A DNA stretch of 64,000 bases from DAITBA01 sp036824005 (GCA_036824005.1 DAITBA010000004.1:1-64000); one strand, 5' to 3'; counted from the first letter of the stretch, positions 50,310 to 59,951 are shown. The notes: generated from the sequence alone by a model not told the origin. Numbers and translations: made by a program.

Positions 50310-51455
50310 ATGTTGCCGCTGTTGGCGCTTTGCGCCATGGCAGCATTCTTTGGCGCCATGGCGCTGACGCTGCTCGGGCTCGCTACCCCGATGGCCGCAG
50401 CCCATCTCGTCTTTGCCATCGGCATAGCGCCGCTGATCTTCGGCGCCATGCTGCATTTCGTGCCCGTGCTGACGCGCAGCGGCGCGCCGGCCGCAGCGAT
50501 GCGGGCGGCGCCCCTGGTCGTACTGGTCGCCGGCGCTCTTATGACCTCCGGGTTTGTTTGGGCGGAGCTGTACGCAGCGGCGTTGCACGGCGCACCGATC
50601 CTGGCGCTGGCCGCGGCGCTGGTCATGGCGGGTTGGATCAGGCGGCGGGGCGGGCGGACGGTCGGCGCGCCCCATCCGGGCCTTGCCTGGTATCTTGCGG
50701 CGGTGTTGTGTTTTGCCGCGGCGCTGGCGGCGATCGTCGCCATGCCGGTGCTGCCGGGTGAGCGTGCGTCGGTGCGTCTCTTCCACCTGCATCTCAACAC
50801 CGTAGGGTTCATTGCCCTGACAGCGGTGGGCACGTTGCAGGTATTGCTGCCCACCGCTGCCCGCAAGCCCGACCCGTCGGCGGCAGGGCGGCTGCGCACC
50901 GATCTCCGGTTCGCCGTCGCGGGAGCCATGCTCGTCGCCGGCGGCGCGGCGTGGGCACAGGTACTAAGCCTCGCCGGCGTGGCGCTGCTGCTGGTGCCGC
51001 TGGGGCGCCTGGCAATGGCCTGGGGGAGCCGCTTCCGGCGGGAAATCGTCAGCCGCGACAGCCCGGCGTCCGCGCTGGCGTTGGCCTTGGCCGGACTGGT
51101 AGCCGTCGTGCTTCTTGGCGGGGCACACGGTCTGGGGTGGCTTGGCGGCCGCGAGGCGATTACCGGTTTCATCGTTGCTTTCCTCCTGCCGCTGGTCACG
51201 GGCGCCCTTAGCCAACTGCTGCCGGTGTGGCTCAGGCCGGGCGTGCAGACGACGTGGCACGATCAGGCGCGCGGCACCCTTGCGGCAGCGAGCGCCGTGC
51301 GCGGAGCACTGTTCGTCGTCAGCGGAATCGGTGCAAGCCTGGGTTGGACGGACGGACTGTGGCTCGCGATCGCGGGTCTGGCGATGTTCATCCCGGCGCT
51401 TGTGCGCGTGTTGTTGGCAGCACGAAACACCGGGTCGCCTTCGGCGAGGCAGTGA
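50310..51455 (+). CDS. Polytopic membrane protein, possibly NnrS-like
   Basis: The 381-aa protein has around 11-12 hydrophobic helices. Histidines lie in HLVFAIGIAP, AMLHFVPV and FHLHLNTVGF, positions that could bind heme or copper. NnrS proteins of denitrifiers are similar heme-copper membrane proteins that counter NO stress. The similarity is pattern-level, so the call is tentative. It is 31 bp after DUF2249 and probably cotranscribed. Confidence 0.55.
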   Translation: MLPLLALCAMAAFFGAMALTLLGLATPMAAAHLVFAIGIAPLIFGAMLHFVPVLTRSGAPAAAMRAAPLVVLVAGALMTSGFVWAELYAAALHGAPILALAAALVMAGWIRRRGGRTVGAPHPGLAWYLAAVLCFAAALAAIVAMPVLPGERASVRLFHLHLNTVGFIALTAVGTLQVLLPTAARKPDPSAAGRLRTDLRFAVAGAMLVAGGAAWAQVLSLAGVALLLVPLGRLAMAWGSRFRREIVSRDSPASALALALAGLVAVVLLGGAHGLGWLGGREAITGFIVAFLLPLVTGALSQLLPVWLRPGVQTTWHDQARGTLAAASAVRGALFVVSGIGASLGWTDGLWLAIAGLAMFIPALVRVLLAARNTGSPSARQ

Positions 51456-51571
51456 TCGCCGAAGCGCGCCGATCATCACCGACGAAGACGGCGTCGCCCT
51501 AATCTTGTCGATCTGCGAGCTGCATGTGCGAATCGCCGCGCATCGCCGCTGTCAATTGCGCCGCTCGTGCG

Positions 51572-52828
51572 TCAGGCGGCAAGCAGTCGCGGCCGCGGTT
51601 CGTCGGCGAACAGCGCGAATGCCTCGTCCACCGATTGCGCCTTGAGCAGTTTCTCCTGCACCGTCGCCGGCGCGTAGCGGTCCGGCTCGACGCTGTCGGC
51701 GAAACACCTTGCGGCATCGGCGTCGTCGAAGAACTTGCGGAACATCTGTTCGAGCTGGTGCCGGTCGCAATGCGTGAGCGCCAGGCGGAAGTCCACGCGT
51801 CCGGAACGGATCGCCGCCTCGTCGATCAACTCGGGATGATTGGTGGTGAGGAAGACCACGGAGCCCTCGTGGGAGGCCACGCCATCCAGCGCGTTGATGA
51901 AGCCGGAGTAGGACAGCTTTACCGCCGCGTCAGCCTTCTGGCGCTGGCGGAAGAACGAGTCGATGTCCTCGATCAGGATCACCGAGCGCGATGGCACGGA
52001 GGAAAGCAGGTTGCCGATTTTCTCGTCGGTGACCGTGGGTGAGGCGAGGCTGAGCGCGCAGACGTTGAGACAGAGCTCCGAGGCGAGCGCCGTTACCAGC
52101 GATGTCTTGCCGGTTCCCGGGGGGCCGTAGAGCAGGTAGCCGCGCCGCCACGGAATGCCCAGTTCCTCGTAGCGTCGCCTCGAGGCAAAGAAGCGCTGCA
52201 GGTCGGCGAGAATTGCCTCCTTCTGTCCGTCCTTCAGCACCACCGAAGCGAGCTGGCGATTGTTGCCCAGCCTGGCGCGCATCCACTCGTTGTTGTAGGG
52301 GCTGGGGATATAGATGGCGATCTTGTTCAGTTCCCGGGCGACCCGGTGGTCCATGGCGGCGCGGATCAGGTCCTCCAGCGGCTGCCGGTTGCGGCCCAGG
52401 GTGGACAAGGTGATCTTCTCCAGGATGGATGTCGCCACCTGCACCTCGCGCTTCATCCACATCAACCGGCCGTCGAGCGCGAAGATGTGAAAGCCTTCGC
52501 CGGGCGACAGGAAAGCTTCGGGGCGCCCGCCCTGCTGCAACTCGTCCTGCAGGTTCTGGTAGGCCGGACCCTGACGCACCGCGCGCACGGTGAAATTATT
52601 GATCCGGCGCATCACCTCGCGGCTGTGCATGTATTCCACCAGCGTCGAGAACATCAGCTCGTCGCGGCTATCGACGGTCAACGTCGTGATGACGAACTGC
52701 CGCGCCCAACTCAGCACCTTGCCTGGCAGGTCGCGCAGCCAGACGGCGGCGAGACCGGCCGCCCCGAGCGCTACGCCGCCGGAGAGGAGGGGATTCGAAG
52801 CGAACGCCGACTGCAGGGTGTCGATCAT
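51572..52828 (-). CDS. Bcs1-like AAA ATPase
   Basis: The 418-aa protein has one N-terminal hydrophobic segment, then an intermediate domain like that of mitochondrial Bcs1. The AAA module has Walker A GPPGTGKT (235-242) and Walker B VILIEDIDSFF (about 283-293), with HPELIDEAAIRSGRVDFRL for sensor/arginine-finger regions. Bcs1 moves folded Rieske protein in mitochondria; bacterial relatives are of unknown role. It is convergent with the membrane gene at 50310. Confidence 0.82.
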   Translation of the reverse strand: MIDTLQSAFASNPLLSGGVALGAAGLAAVWLRDLPGKVLSWARQFVITTLTVDSRDELMFSTLVEYMHSREVMRRINNFTVRAVRQGPAYQNLQDELQQGGRPEAFLSPGEGFHIFALDGRLMWMKREVQVATSILEKITLSTLGRNRQPLEDLIRAAMDHRVARELNKIAIYIPSPYNNEWMRARLGNNRQLASVVLKDGQKEAILADLQRFFASRRRYEELGIPWRRGYLLYGPPGTGKTSLVTALASELCLNVCALSLASPTVTDEKIGNLLSSVPSRSVILIEDIDSFFRQRQKADAAVKLSYSGFINALDGVASHEGSVVFLTTNHPELIDEAAIRSGRVDFRLALTHCDRHQLEQMFRKFFDDADAARCFADSVEPDRYAPATVQEKLLKAQSVDEAFALFADEPRPRLLAA

Positions 52829-53004
52829 GGGCTGGGGCCTCCATCAGGTGTCGGACCAGTAACGCGCGACTGGGGAAAAAGTGGGACAGATGCGCGCGTC
52901 GCCCGGGTGCCGACCCGCTGCCGGGCACAGTGGCGCCCGGGTATTGCGACGGATGAAAGAAGAAGGGCGGCCAAGGCCGCCCTTCATGACGCGTGGCCGA
53001 CCGG

Positions 53005-53901
53005 CTATTTCGTGTAGTAGCCGACACCGATCAGGTACTTGCCCACCTTCTGCACGAAGGAGTGCTTGTCCTCGACCTTGTTGGTCACCGGGTTGCGCCA
53101 GACGTAGTCGATCTGGCCGGCGCCTTTTTCCTGGACCAGCTTGATCATGTTCTGAACCAGCGGCGCGCCGGCGGCATCGCGCAGGTCCTTCGCGCCCATC
53201 CCGGTCAGAGTGGGGGTGGCGCCGTGGGCGTAGAACTTACCGTCGTCGATGCCGATGACAAACACGTAGAGGTCATCCTTGACGAAGCCGCCGAAGGGAT
53301 GATTGAAGCTGGCGAAGGCTGCGGCACTGTTCTTCTGCGTCTGGGCGACCGCCTTGGCGAGCAGATCTTTCGCTTGGTCAGCCGAAGAGCGCGCAGTGTA
53401 ATAGCCGACGCCGAGCACGTACTTGTCCACCTTGCGGTAGTAAGTGGTCTTGTTCTCCACGCGGTTGTCGGTGCGGTTCAGCCACTTGTATTCGACGGTT
53501 CCTTCGCCCTTCGCGGCAGCGCCCTCGAGCATCTCCTGGATCAGGGGTTTGCCGGCGGCATCGCGCAGGTCACGCACGTTCAGGCCCACCAGTCCGGCCG
53601 GCTCGCCGCCGTGGGCGTACATGTGGCCGTCGGTGTCCAGGGCAAATACGTACAACTCGCCGCGGACGAAGCCGCCCTGCCGGTCGTTGAACACGGCGAA
53701 GGATTTCTCCGGCCCGTGCTTGCGCAGGTAGTCAGCGGCATCGTCGAGCAGTTCCTGCGCGGCCTTCGCCTTGGCGCGCTCCGTGGTGGCCGTGGTCTTG
53801 CCGGAGCCATCGGCGGCGCCCGCAAGGGTCGCACCGCCGGCGCCGGCGGCGAGCAGTAGCGCCAACGCGCCAGCGCGAACGAATGTGCAACAAATATTCA
53901 C
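53005..53901 (-). CDS. Periplasmic protein with two Cache domains
   Basis: The 298-aa protein has a signal peptide and two repeated sCache_2-like units, each ending in a VGYYT segment (YVLGVGYYTA and YLIGVGYYTK). Each unit also has FVRGELYVFALDTDGHMYAHG-type and FVKDDLYVFVIGIDDGKFYAHG-type segments. There is no membrane anchor or output domain, so it is a free periplasmic ligand-binding protein. The GTG start at 53899-53901 is favoured by the ribosome-binding site ggaggt five bases upstream; longer frames lack it. Confidence 0.75.
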   Translation of the reverse strand: MNICCTFVRAGALALLLAAGAGGATLAGAADGSGKTTATTERAKAKAAQELLDDAADYLRKHGPEKSFAVFNDRQGGFVRGELYVFALDTDGHMYAHGGEPAGLVGLNVRDLRDAAGKPLIQEMLEGAAAKGEGTVEYKWLNRTDNRVENKTTYYRKVDKYVLGVGYYTARSSADQAKDLLAKAVAQTQKNSAAAFASFNHPFGGFVKDDLYVFVIGIDDGKFYAHGATPTLTGMGAKDLRDAAGAPLVQNMIKLVQEKGAGQIDYVWRNPVTNKVEDKHSFVQKVGKYLIGVGYYTK

Positions 53902-54301
53902 AATGACCTCCGTGACAAAAAGAATGGCAAAATTATAGCTCGGATGCTGCATTGCAACATTACTCTGTGTCAAGATCTGCGCGTGCGGGTGCGTCGTCGT
54001 GCCACGGCATTCATGTGTCGCGACCCGGAACACGGATGCATGGACCATGCCGATCTCGCTTTCCCGTAGCAAGGACGGGCGGAGAAGAGTGCAGGTGTGC
54101 AGCGGCTGTGTCATCGACCGGTTACGTGGGGGCCATTGCCGGATCGGTTATGATGACCCGCTCCTCGTCGTCCGAAGCACGCGCGTGCGCTACTTGATGC
54201 CGGGCGATTCGGGAATCCCTGGGGGGCGGCCGAAGCTCCACTGGCACGCAAGCGCGGAACGACAGGCATGGGCCTTCGGTCACAACATCAGGAGAACGAA
54301 A

Positions 54302-54559
54302 ATGGAAATTCTCGGCACGATCATCGTCGGATTCATCGTCGGCGTCCTTGCCAAGCTGCTCCACCCGGGCAAGGAAAACATGGGCATCATCATGACGACT
54401 TTGCTCGGCATCGGCGGATCCGTGCTGGCGAGCTATGCCGGGCAGGCGATGAACTGGTACGCGCCCGGCCAGGCCGCCGGCTGGATCGCCTCGGTGGTCG
54501 GCGCCATCGTCATCCTCGTCATCTATGGCATGATCAAGGGCAAAGCCGGCGGCTCATAG
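54302..54559 (+). CDS. GlsB/YeaQ/YmgE-family small membrane protein
   Basis: The 85-aa protein has three short hydrophobic helices: ILGTIIVGFIVGVLAKLL, GIIMTTLLGIGGSVLASYAG and IASVVGAIVILVIYGMI. The glycine-rich pattern matches the transglycosylase-associated/GlsB group, found widely in stress responses with unknown exact function. An aggagaacg ribosome-binding site precedes the ATG. Confidence 0.8.
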   Translation: MEILGTIIVGFIVGVLAKLLHPGKENMGIIMTTLLGIGGSVLASYAGQAMNWYAPGQAAGWIASVVGAIVILVIYGMIKGKAGGS

Positions 54560-54736
54560 CGGCGCGGCAATCGTTCGCCTGCTGTTGCAGAAGGGGACGA
54601 TTGTCCCATCGCGATGCAATTGGACTGCGCACCGCGATGACCGGTCCGTCGCGGCGCGCTGCGGCGCGGCGGGCCCTGTATCCCGACCAAACGTTCCGCT
54701 GCTGCCATTCCGCGCCCTCTGACGCTCAATCCTGCC

Positions 54737-55963
54737 ATGTCCGAACGGGATCTTTCCGAACTGCGCATCGACCGCCAGGGGCCGGGCCTGCAGCGAGGTC
54801 GTCGCCATCGCGCCTGGTGGGCGTTTGCCGGGCTGATCGGCGGGCTCGGCGCGGTTGGCGCCGCGTTCAGCCTCTATTCCGGCGCGATCGAGGTCGAGAC
54901 GGCCACGGTTTCCGTCGCCTACCCGTATCAGAGCGTGACGCTGCTCAATGCCGCCGGGTATGTCGTCGCCCAGCGCAAGGCTGCGGTCGCGTCGAAAGCG
55001 ACGGGGCGGCTGGAATGGCTGGGTGTCGTGGAAGGCAGCGTCGTCAAGCAGGACCAGGTCATCGCCCGCTTGGAGAGCAGGGACGTGCGCGCGGCGGCCG
55101 ACCAGGCGCGCGCCAACGTCGCCGTGGCCCGCGGCAACATTGCCCAGGCCGAAGCCGAACTGACCGATGCCGACGCCGGGCTCAAGCGCGCCCGCGAGTT
55201 GGTGGCACAGAGGTTTCTCGCGCAGTCGGCCCTGGATACGGCCGAGGCGCGCGCCAACAAGGCCAGGGCGGCGCTGACCAGCGCCCGGGCGGCGCTGCAG
55301 GCGGCGGAGGCCACTGCCCGCGCGGCGCAGGTGGCGGTGGAGCAGACGCTCATCCGCGCGCCCTTTGATGGCGTCGTGCTGACCAAGCAGGCCAACGTCG
55401 GCGATAACATCACGCCCTTCTCGGCAGCGGCGGACACCAAAGGCGCGGTGGTGACGATGGCCGACATGGCGACGCTGGAGGTCGAGGCGGACGTATCGGA
55501 ATCAAACCTGGGCAAAATCAAGGTCGGCCAGCCCTGCGAGATCCAGCTCGACGCATTTCCCGATCAGCGCTTCCGCGGCGCCGTGAGCCGCATGGTGCCG
55601 ACGGTAGACCGCACCAAGGCCACCGTCATGACCAAAGTGCGCTTCGTCGACCGTGACCCGCGCGTGCTGCCCGAGATGAGCGCCAAGGTGGCTTTTCTCG
55701 CGCGCGACATCGACGCCGAGCAGCGCAAGCCGTTCTCCGTCGTGCATCCGGACGCGGTGGCGGGCCGCGACAGCCAGAGCGTGATTTTCGTCGTTCATGA
55801 CAACAAGGTACGGGCGGTACCGGTGCGCACGGGCGACAAACTGGGCGATGCAATCGCCATCAGCGGCGTGGCGCAGCCGGTCCAGGCGGGCGACCGGGTG
55901 GTGCTCAGGCCCGACGCCAAGCTGCGCGACGGCGCCGAGGTGAAGCTCGCACAGAAGCCATGA
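54737..55963 (+). CDS. Periplasmic adaptor of a MacAB-like efflux system (HlyD/MFP family)
   Basis: The 408-aa protein has one N-terminal helix (RAWWAFAGLIGGLGAVGAAF). A biotinyl-lipoyl half (VAQRKAAVASKATGRLEWLGV), an Ala-rich coiled-coil hairpin (about 115-200) and a beta-barrel (LIRAPFDGVVLTKQANVGDN) follow. It would link the inner-membrane permease to an outer-membrane channel, though no TolC gene is in view. The stop overlaps the ATPase start (ATGA). Confidence 0.82.
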   Translation: MSERDLSELRIDRQGPGLQRGRRHRAWWAFAGLIGGLGAVGAAFSLYSGAIEVETATVSVAYPYQSVTLLNAAGYVVAQRKAAVASKATGRLEWLGVVEGSVVKQDQVIARLESRDVRAAADQARANVAVARGNIAQAEAELTDADAGLKRARELVAQRFLAQSALDTAEARANKARAALTSARAALQAAEATARAAQVAVEQTLIRAPFDGVVLTKQANVGDNITPFSAAADTKGAVVTMADMATLEVEADVSESNLGKIKVGQPCEIQLDAFPDQRFRGAVSRMVPTVDRTKATVMTKVRFVDRDPRVLPEMSAKVAFLARDIDAEQRKPFSVVHPDAVAGRDSQSVIFVVHDNKVRAVPVRTGDKLGDAIAISGVAQPVQAGDRVVLRPDAKLRDGAEVKLAQKP

Positions 55964-56676
55964 CGGCGCACGAAAACGCCGCGCCCGTCGTCTCGCTGCG
56001 CGAGATCGTCAAATCCTACCGTCGCGGCAACCAGGTCGTGCCGGTCCTCGCCGGCATCAGCTTCGACATTGCCGACGGTGAGTTCCTGGCGCTAATGGGG
56101 CCGTCGGGCTCCGGCAAGAGCACGCTGCTCAATCTCATCGCCGCCATCGACCGGCCGGACAGCGGCAGCATACGCGTTGCCGGCACGGACATCGGCTCCA
56201 TGGGCGAGGCTCAGCTCGCGGACTGGCGCGCGCGTCATGTCGGCTTCATCTTCCAGTTCTACAACCTGATGCCGGTGCTGAGCGCGCTGGCCAATGTCGA
56301 ACTGCCGCTGCTGCTCACCGGCCTGTCGCGCGGCGAGCGGCGGCGGCGCGCCGAACTGGCATTGTCCATGGTCGGGCTGGCCGATCGCGTCGAACACTTT
56401 CCCTCGGAGCTTTCCGGCGGCCAGCAGCAGCGGGTGGCCATCGCCCGCGCGCTCGTCACCGATCCGACGCTGATCGTCGCCGATGAGCCCACGGGCGATC
56501 TCGACCGCGATTCCGCCGCCGAGATCCTGGCGCTCATGAGCCAGCTCAATCGCCAGCTCGGCAAGACCATCGTCATGGTGACGCACGACCAGCGCGCCGC
56601 CGCCCATGCCCACGCCATCATGCACCTGGACAAGGGCGAGCTGTCGATGCGGGAGGAGGTGCCGTCAGCGTCGTGA
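55960..56676 (+). CDS. MacB-type ABC ATPase
   Basis: The 238-aa ATPase has Walker A GPSGSGKST (47-55), the signature LSGGQQQRVAIARAL and Walker B LIVADEPTGDLD, typical of LolD/MacB-like exporters. It overlaps the adaptor gene, and the permease follows after a 122-bp gap. Confidence 0.88.
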   Translation: MTAHENAAPVVSLREIVKSYRRGNQVVPVLAGISFDIADGEFLALMGPSGSGKSTLLNLIAAIDRPDSGSIRVAGTDIGSMGEAQLADWRARHVGFIFQFYNLMPVLSALANVELPLLLTGLSRGERRRRAELALSMVGLADRVEHFPSELSGGQQQRVAIARALVTDPTLIVADEPTGDLDRDSAAEILALMSQLNRQLGKTIVMVTHDQRAAAHAHAIMHLDKGELSMREEVPSAS

Positions 56677-56798
56677 GTGCACCGGTCGCGCGGCGCCTTC
56701 TGCGAACCGAGCCGTTCCGCCAATTCGATCGGTTCAGGGGACACGACCTGGCACGCGAGTTATTGGCTGCCAGGCCGGCGTGCTAAGCTCGCCCGCAG

Positions 56799-57956
56799 AT
56801 GTACACGTTGACATTGATTCTCAAGAACGCCCTGCGCCACAAGCTGCGCACGCTGCTCACCGTGCTCGGACTGGTGGTGGCGACGACCGCGTTCGGGTTG
56901 CTGCAGACGGTGGTGGATGCCTGGTATGCCGGCGCGGATGCGGCGTCGGCGGCGCGGCTGGTGACGCGCAACGCCATTTCGCTGGTCTTTCCCCTGCCGC
57001 TCACCTACCAGCAGAAGATCCGCCAGGTGGAGGGCGTGCGCGCCACCGCGGCGGCCAATTGGTTCGGCGGCGTCTACAAAGAGCCGAAGAACTTCTTTCC
57101 CCAGTTCGCCGTCGATGCCCAGCCTTACTTCGATCTCTATCCCGAGTATCTGCTCGACCCGGACGAGAAGGCCGCCTTCATGCGCGACCGCAAGGGCTGC
57201 GTCGTCGGCCGCAAGCTGGCCGACTCCTACGGCTTCCGCGTCGGCGACCCGGTGACGCTCAAGGGCACCATCTTCCCCGGCAACTGGGAGTTCGTCGTGC
57301 GCGCCATCTACGAAGGCCGCGACAAGAAGACCGACACTTCGCAGTTCTTCTTTCACTGGGACTATCTCAACGAGACCATGAAAAAGACGGTGCCGCGGCG
57401 CGCCAACCAGGTCGGGGTGTTCGTGCTCGAGCTGGACGATCCCACGCGGGCAGCGGAGGTCAGCCGCGCCATCGACGCCCAGTTCAAGAACTCCCAGGCG
57501 GAGACGCTGACCGAGACGGAAAAGGCGTTTCAACTCGGCTTCGTCTCCATGACGGAGGCAATCGTGGTGGCCATCCGCATCGTCTCGCTGCTGGTAATCT
57601 TCATCATCATGGCGGTGATGGCCAACACCATGGCCATGACGGCGCGCGAGCGCCTGAAGGAGTATGCGACCCTGAAGGCGCTCGGGTTCGGGCCCGGCTT
57701 CATCGCCCGGCTGATCTTCGGCGAATCGTTCGCCATCGCGGCTGCCGGCGGCGCCATCGGCATCGTGCTGACGCTGCCCATCGCCGAGGCTTTCGGCGAC
57801 GCCATGGGCTCGCTCTTTCCCGTGTTCAAGCTGTCGCGCCAGACCGTCGTGCTGCAGGCCATCGCCTGCCTCGTGGTCGGTGCCGTCGCCGCGCTGGTGC
57901 CGAGCTGGCGGGCGACGCGTGTGAATATCGTAGACGGGCTGCGCAGCGTCGGCTGA
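56799..57956 (+). CDS. FtsX-like MacB-type permease
   Basis: The 385-aa permease has one N-terminal helix, a large periplasmic domain (about 45-265), and three C-terminal helices with MTARERLKEYATLKALGFGP and VPSWRATRVNIVDGLRSVG, the FtsX/MacB signature. It completes an adaptor-ATPase-permease efflux or lipid-export unit. The substrate is unknown. Confidence 0.86.
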   Translation: MYTLTLILKNALRHKLRTLLTVLGLVVATTAFGLLQTVVDAWYAGADAASAARLVTRNAISLVFPLPLTYQQKIRQVEGVRATAAANWFGGVYKEPKNFFPQFAVDAQPYFDLYPEYLLDPDEKAAFMRDRKGCVVGRKLADSYGFRVGDPVTLKGTIFPGNWEFVVRAIYEGRDKKTDTSQFFFHWDYLNETMKKTVPRRANQVGVFVLELDDPTRAAEVSRAIDAQFKNSQAETLTETEKAFQLGFVSMTEAIVVAIRIVSLLVIFIIMAVMANTMAMTARERLKEYATLKALGFGPGFIARLIFGESFAIAAAGGAIGIVLTLPIAEAFGDAMGSLFPVFKLSRQTVVLQAIACLVVGAVAALVPSWRATRVNIVDGLRSVG

Positions 57957-58054
57957 ATGGTATGGCTGTGCATGTTCCCGCCATGTGGTAAAAATAGCGC
58001 CGTAGCGACCATACCGGGAATGCCGGAATCATTCTGAAGATTTCATTTGCGCCA

Positions 58055-58130
58055 CCAAGGACACGGAGGACACCAAGAGAAGACTCGGTTGTTGCCGATT
58101 GGATTTTCTTGGTGTCCTCCGTGTCCTTGG
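58055..58130. repeat. Long inverted repeat between permease and protease genes
   Basis: Two perfect 24-bp arms (58055-58078 and 58107-58130) flank a 28-bp loop; extra partial pairing extends outside. The arms are built on the ccaaggacac theme seen in scattered repeats of other proteobacteria. It lies just before the M48 gene and would fold strongly in RNA. Confidence 0.7.
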
Positions 58131-58160
58131 TTGTGAAATGGTTTTTCAAGGGCCACTCAC

Positions 58161-59624
58161 ATGAGCCGTCTCCTCGCCGCCATTGCCGCATTTCTCCTGT
58201 TGTCGAGTTGCGCCGTCAACCCCGTCACCGGCGAGCGCCAAGTGTCGCTGGTGAGCGAGCAGGACGAGGTCGCCATCGGCCGCGAGGCCGACAAGGAGGT
58301 GAAGCAGGAGTACGGCCTCTACAACGACCCGGTGCTGCAGGCCTACGTCAATGAGGTCGGGCAGAAGCTGGCCAAGCAGTCCCACCGCTCCGGCCTCGAA
58401 TGGCACTTCGCCGTGGTGGACAGCCCCGAGATCAACGCCTTCGCGCTTCCCGGCGGCTACGTCTACATCACGCGCGGGCTGATGGCCTACCTCGACAGCG
58501 AGGCGGAGCTGGCCGGCGTGCTCGGTCACGAGATCGGCCACGTCACCGCACGTCACGGTGCCCAGCGACAGACCCAGGGCACATTTGCGCAAGGCGCGGC
58601 AGTGCTGGCGGAGATCCTCGGCCAGGCGGTGCTCGGCGCCTCGGGTGCCGGCAACGTCGTCGGCGCCTTGGGACAAAGCCTGATCCTGAGCTACGGCCGC
58701 CAGGACGAACTGCAGGCCGACTCATTGGGAGCCGAGTACCTTCATCGCACCGGCTACGACCCCAAGACCATGATCAAGGTCATCGACGTGCTGAAGAAGC
58801 AGGAGGTTTTCGCCGAGGACCGCGCCAAGGCCGAAGGCCGCCAGCCCCAGCGCATGCCTAACTGGCTCTCCAGCCACCCGTCCAACGACCAGCGGCTGAA
58901 GGACATCGTCGACACCGCCAACCGCTATCCTGCCAGGCAGGGTATGGACCCCGGTCGCGAGCGCTACCTGCAGAAGATCGACGGCATGGTCTTCGGCGAC
59001 AGCCGCGAGCAGGGCGTCATCCGCGGCAACCAGTTCCTGCACGAACCGCTGGGCTTTGCCATCTCCGCACCGGGCAAGGACTGGAAGCTGCAGAACTCCG
59101 CCGAGGCGCTGCTCGTGGCCAATCCCGCCGGCGACGCCGGTGTCATCATGCGGCTGGTCACAGGCGCCGGTGGCACGCACGACGAAATCATCCGCAAGCT
59201 GGTCAAGCCGCAGTCGGGCCGGGTCGAGCGCACTACCATCAACGGCCTGCAGGCGACCCATTTCGCCGGCACCGTCGCCAACCAGCAGGGTCAGGCGGCA
59301 TCGGTCGCCATCACCCTCATCGCCCACAACAATCAGCAGTTTCTGCTGCAGCAGGCGGCCAAGAATGCGCAGGCACTCAACGCCTCGCGCGACGGCCTGC
59401 GCGCCGTGATCAACTCCTTTCACGCCATCACCGCCGAGGAGAAGAAGCTCGCCCGGCCCTACGTCATCCGCACGCAGCCGCTGCCGCCGGGGCGCAACTT
59501 CGCGGCACTGGCGAAGGAGTCGCCGGTGAATCACCATGCGGAGCCGCAGTTGCGGCTGTTGAATGGGTACTATCCCGGTGGGGAGGCGCCGGCGGGGAGG
59601 GTGATCAAGTTCATTAACCAGTAG
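58161..59624 (+). CDS. M48-family zinc metalloprotease lipoprotein
   Basis: The 487-aa protein has lipobox LLSSC17. The zinc motif HEIGH is at 123-127 and the third ligand region is QDELQADSLGAEYL. NAFALPGGYVYITRGL is the usual M48 edge strand. The C-terminal half is an extra domain of unknown fold. Periplasmic M48 proteases such as BepA take part in outer-membrane quality control. It is downstream of a strong inverted repeat. Confidence 0.88.
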   Translation: MSRLLAAIAAFLLLSSCAVNPVTGERQVSLVSEQDEVAIGREADKEVKQEYGLYNDPVLQAYVNEVGQKLAKQSHRSGLEWHFAVVDSPEINAFALPGGYVYITRGLMAYLDSEAELAGVLGHEIGHVTARHGAQRQTQGTFAQGAAVLAEILGQAVLGASGAGNVVGALGQSLILSYGRQDELQADSLGAEYLHRTGYDPKTMIKVIDVLKKQEVFAEDRAKAEGRQPQRMPNWLSSHPSNDQRLKDIVDTANRYPARQGMDPGRERYLQKIDGMVFGDSREQGVIRGNQFLHEPLGFAISAPGKDWKLQNSAEALLVANPAGDAGVIMRLVTGAGGTHDEIIRKLVKPQSGRVERTTINGLQATHFAGTVANQQGQAASVAITLIAHNNQQFLLQQAAKNAQALNASRDGLRAVINSFHAITAEEKKLARPYVIRTQPLPPGRNFAALAKESPVNHHAEPQLRLLNGYYPGGEAPAGRVIKFINQ

Positions 59625-59714
59625 CGCCCCTAAGTATGCGCATGGCGCCAATCCTCCGCTCGGAAATCATCTGCTCCGACCGCGGCCGGCGCGTGGAGTC
59701 CGTGCCCCGGATGC

Positions 59715-59930
59715 GTGCTTCTACGTATATACGAATGCGCGGGCTGCGACGCACGCTTAAAGCCCGAGCCGTGCGACTGCTGCAGTTTCTGCTCTATGGA
59801 GGCATGCTCTGTCGAGCCATTGCGAGCGGAGCGAGTATGTTGCGGGGTGAGAGTCGGTGCAGTATGCGAGTATCGCTGCGAAACCGGCCGAAACGCTCCT
59901 CCTACGGTGTCTTCGACCAACCGGAGCTGA
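59715..59930 (+). pseudogene. Possible GDCCVxC-type small protein relic
   Basis: A GTG-started frame gives about 71 residues. YECAGCDARLKPEPCDCCSFCSM at its front resembles small GDCCVxC cysteine-motif proteins, but with changed key residues (CDCCSFC instead of GDCCVFC) and an unrelated-looking C-terminal half. The rest of the spacer 59625-59951 shows nothing else. It may be a decayed gene or chance; confidence is low. Confidence 0.3.
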
Positions 59931-59951
59931 ATAGCCAAGCATGGTATTTCT

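Noticed and set aside
50307..51455. NO reductase (NorB) in the membrane gene
   Set aside because: The helix and histidine spacing do not give the six conserved histidines of heme-copper oxidases.
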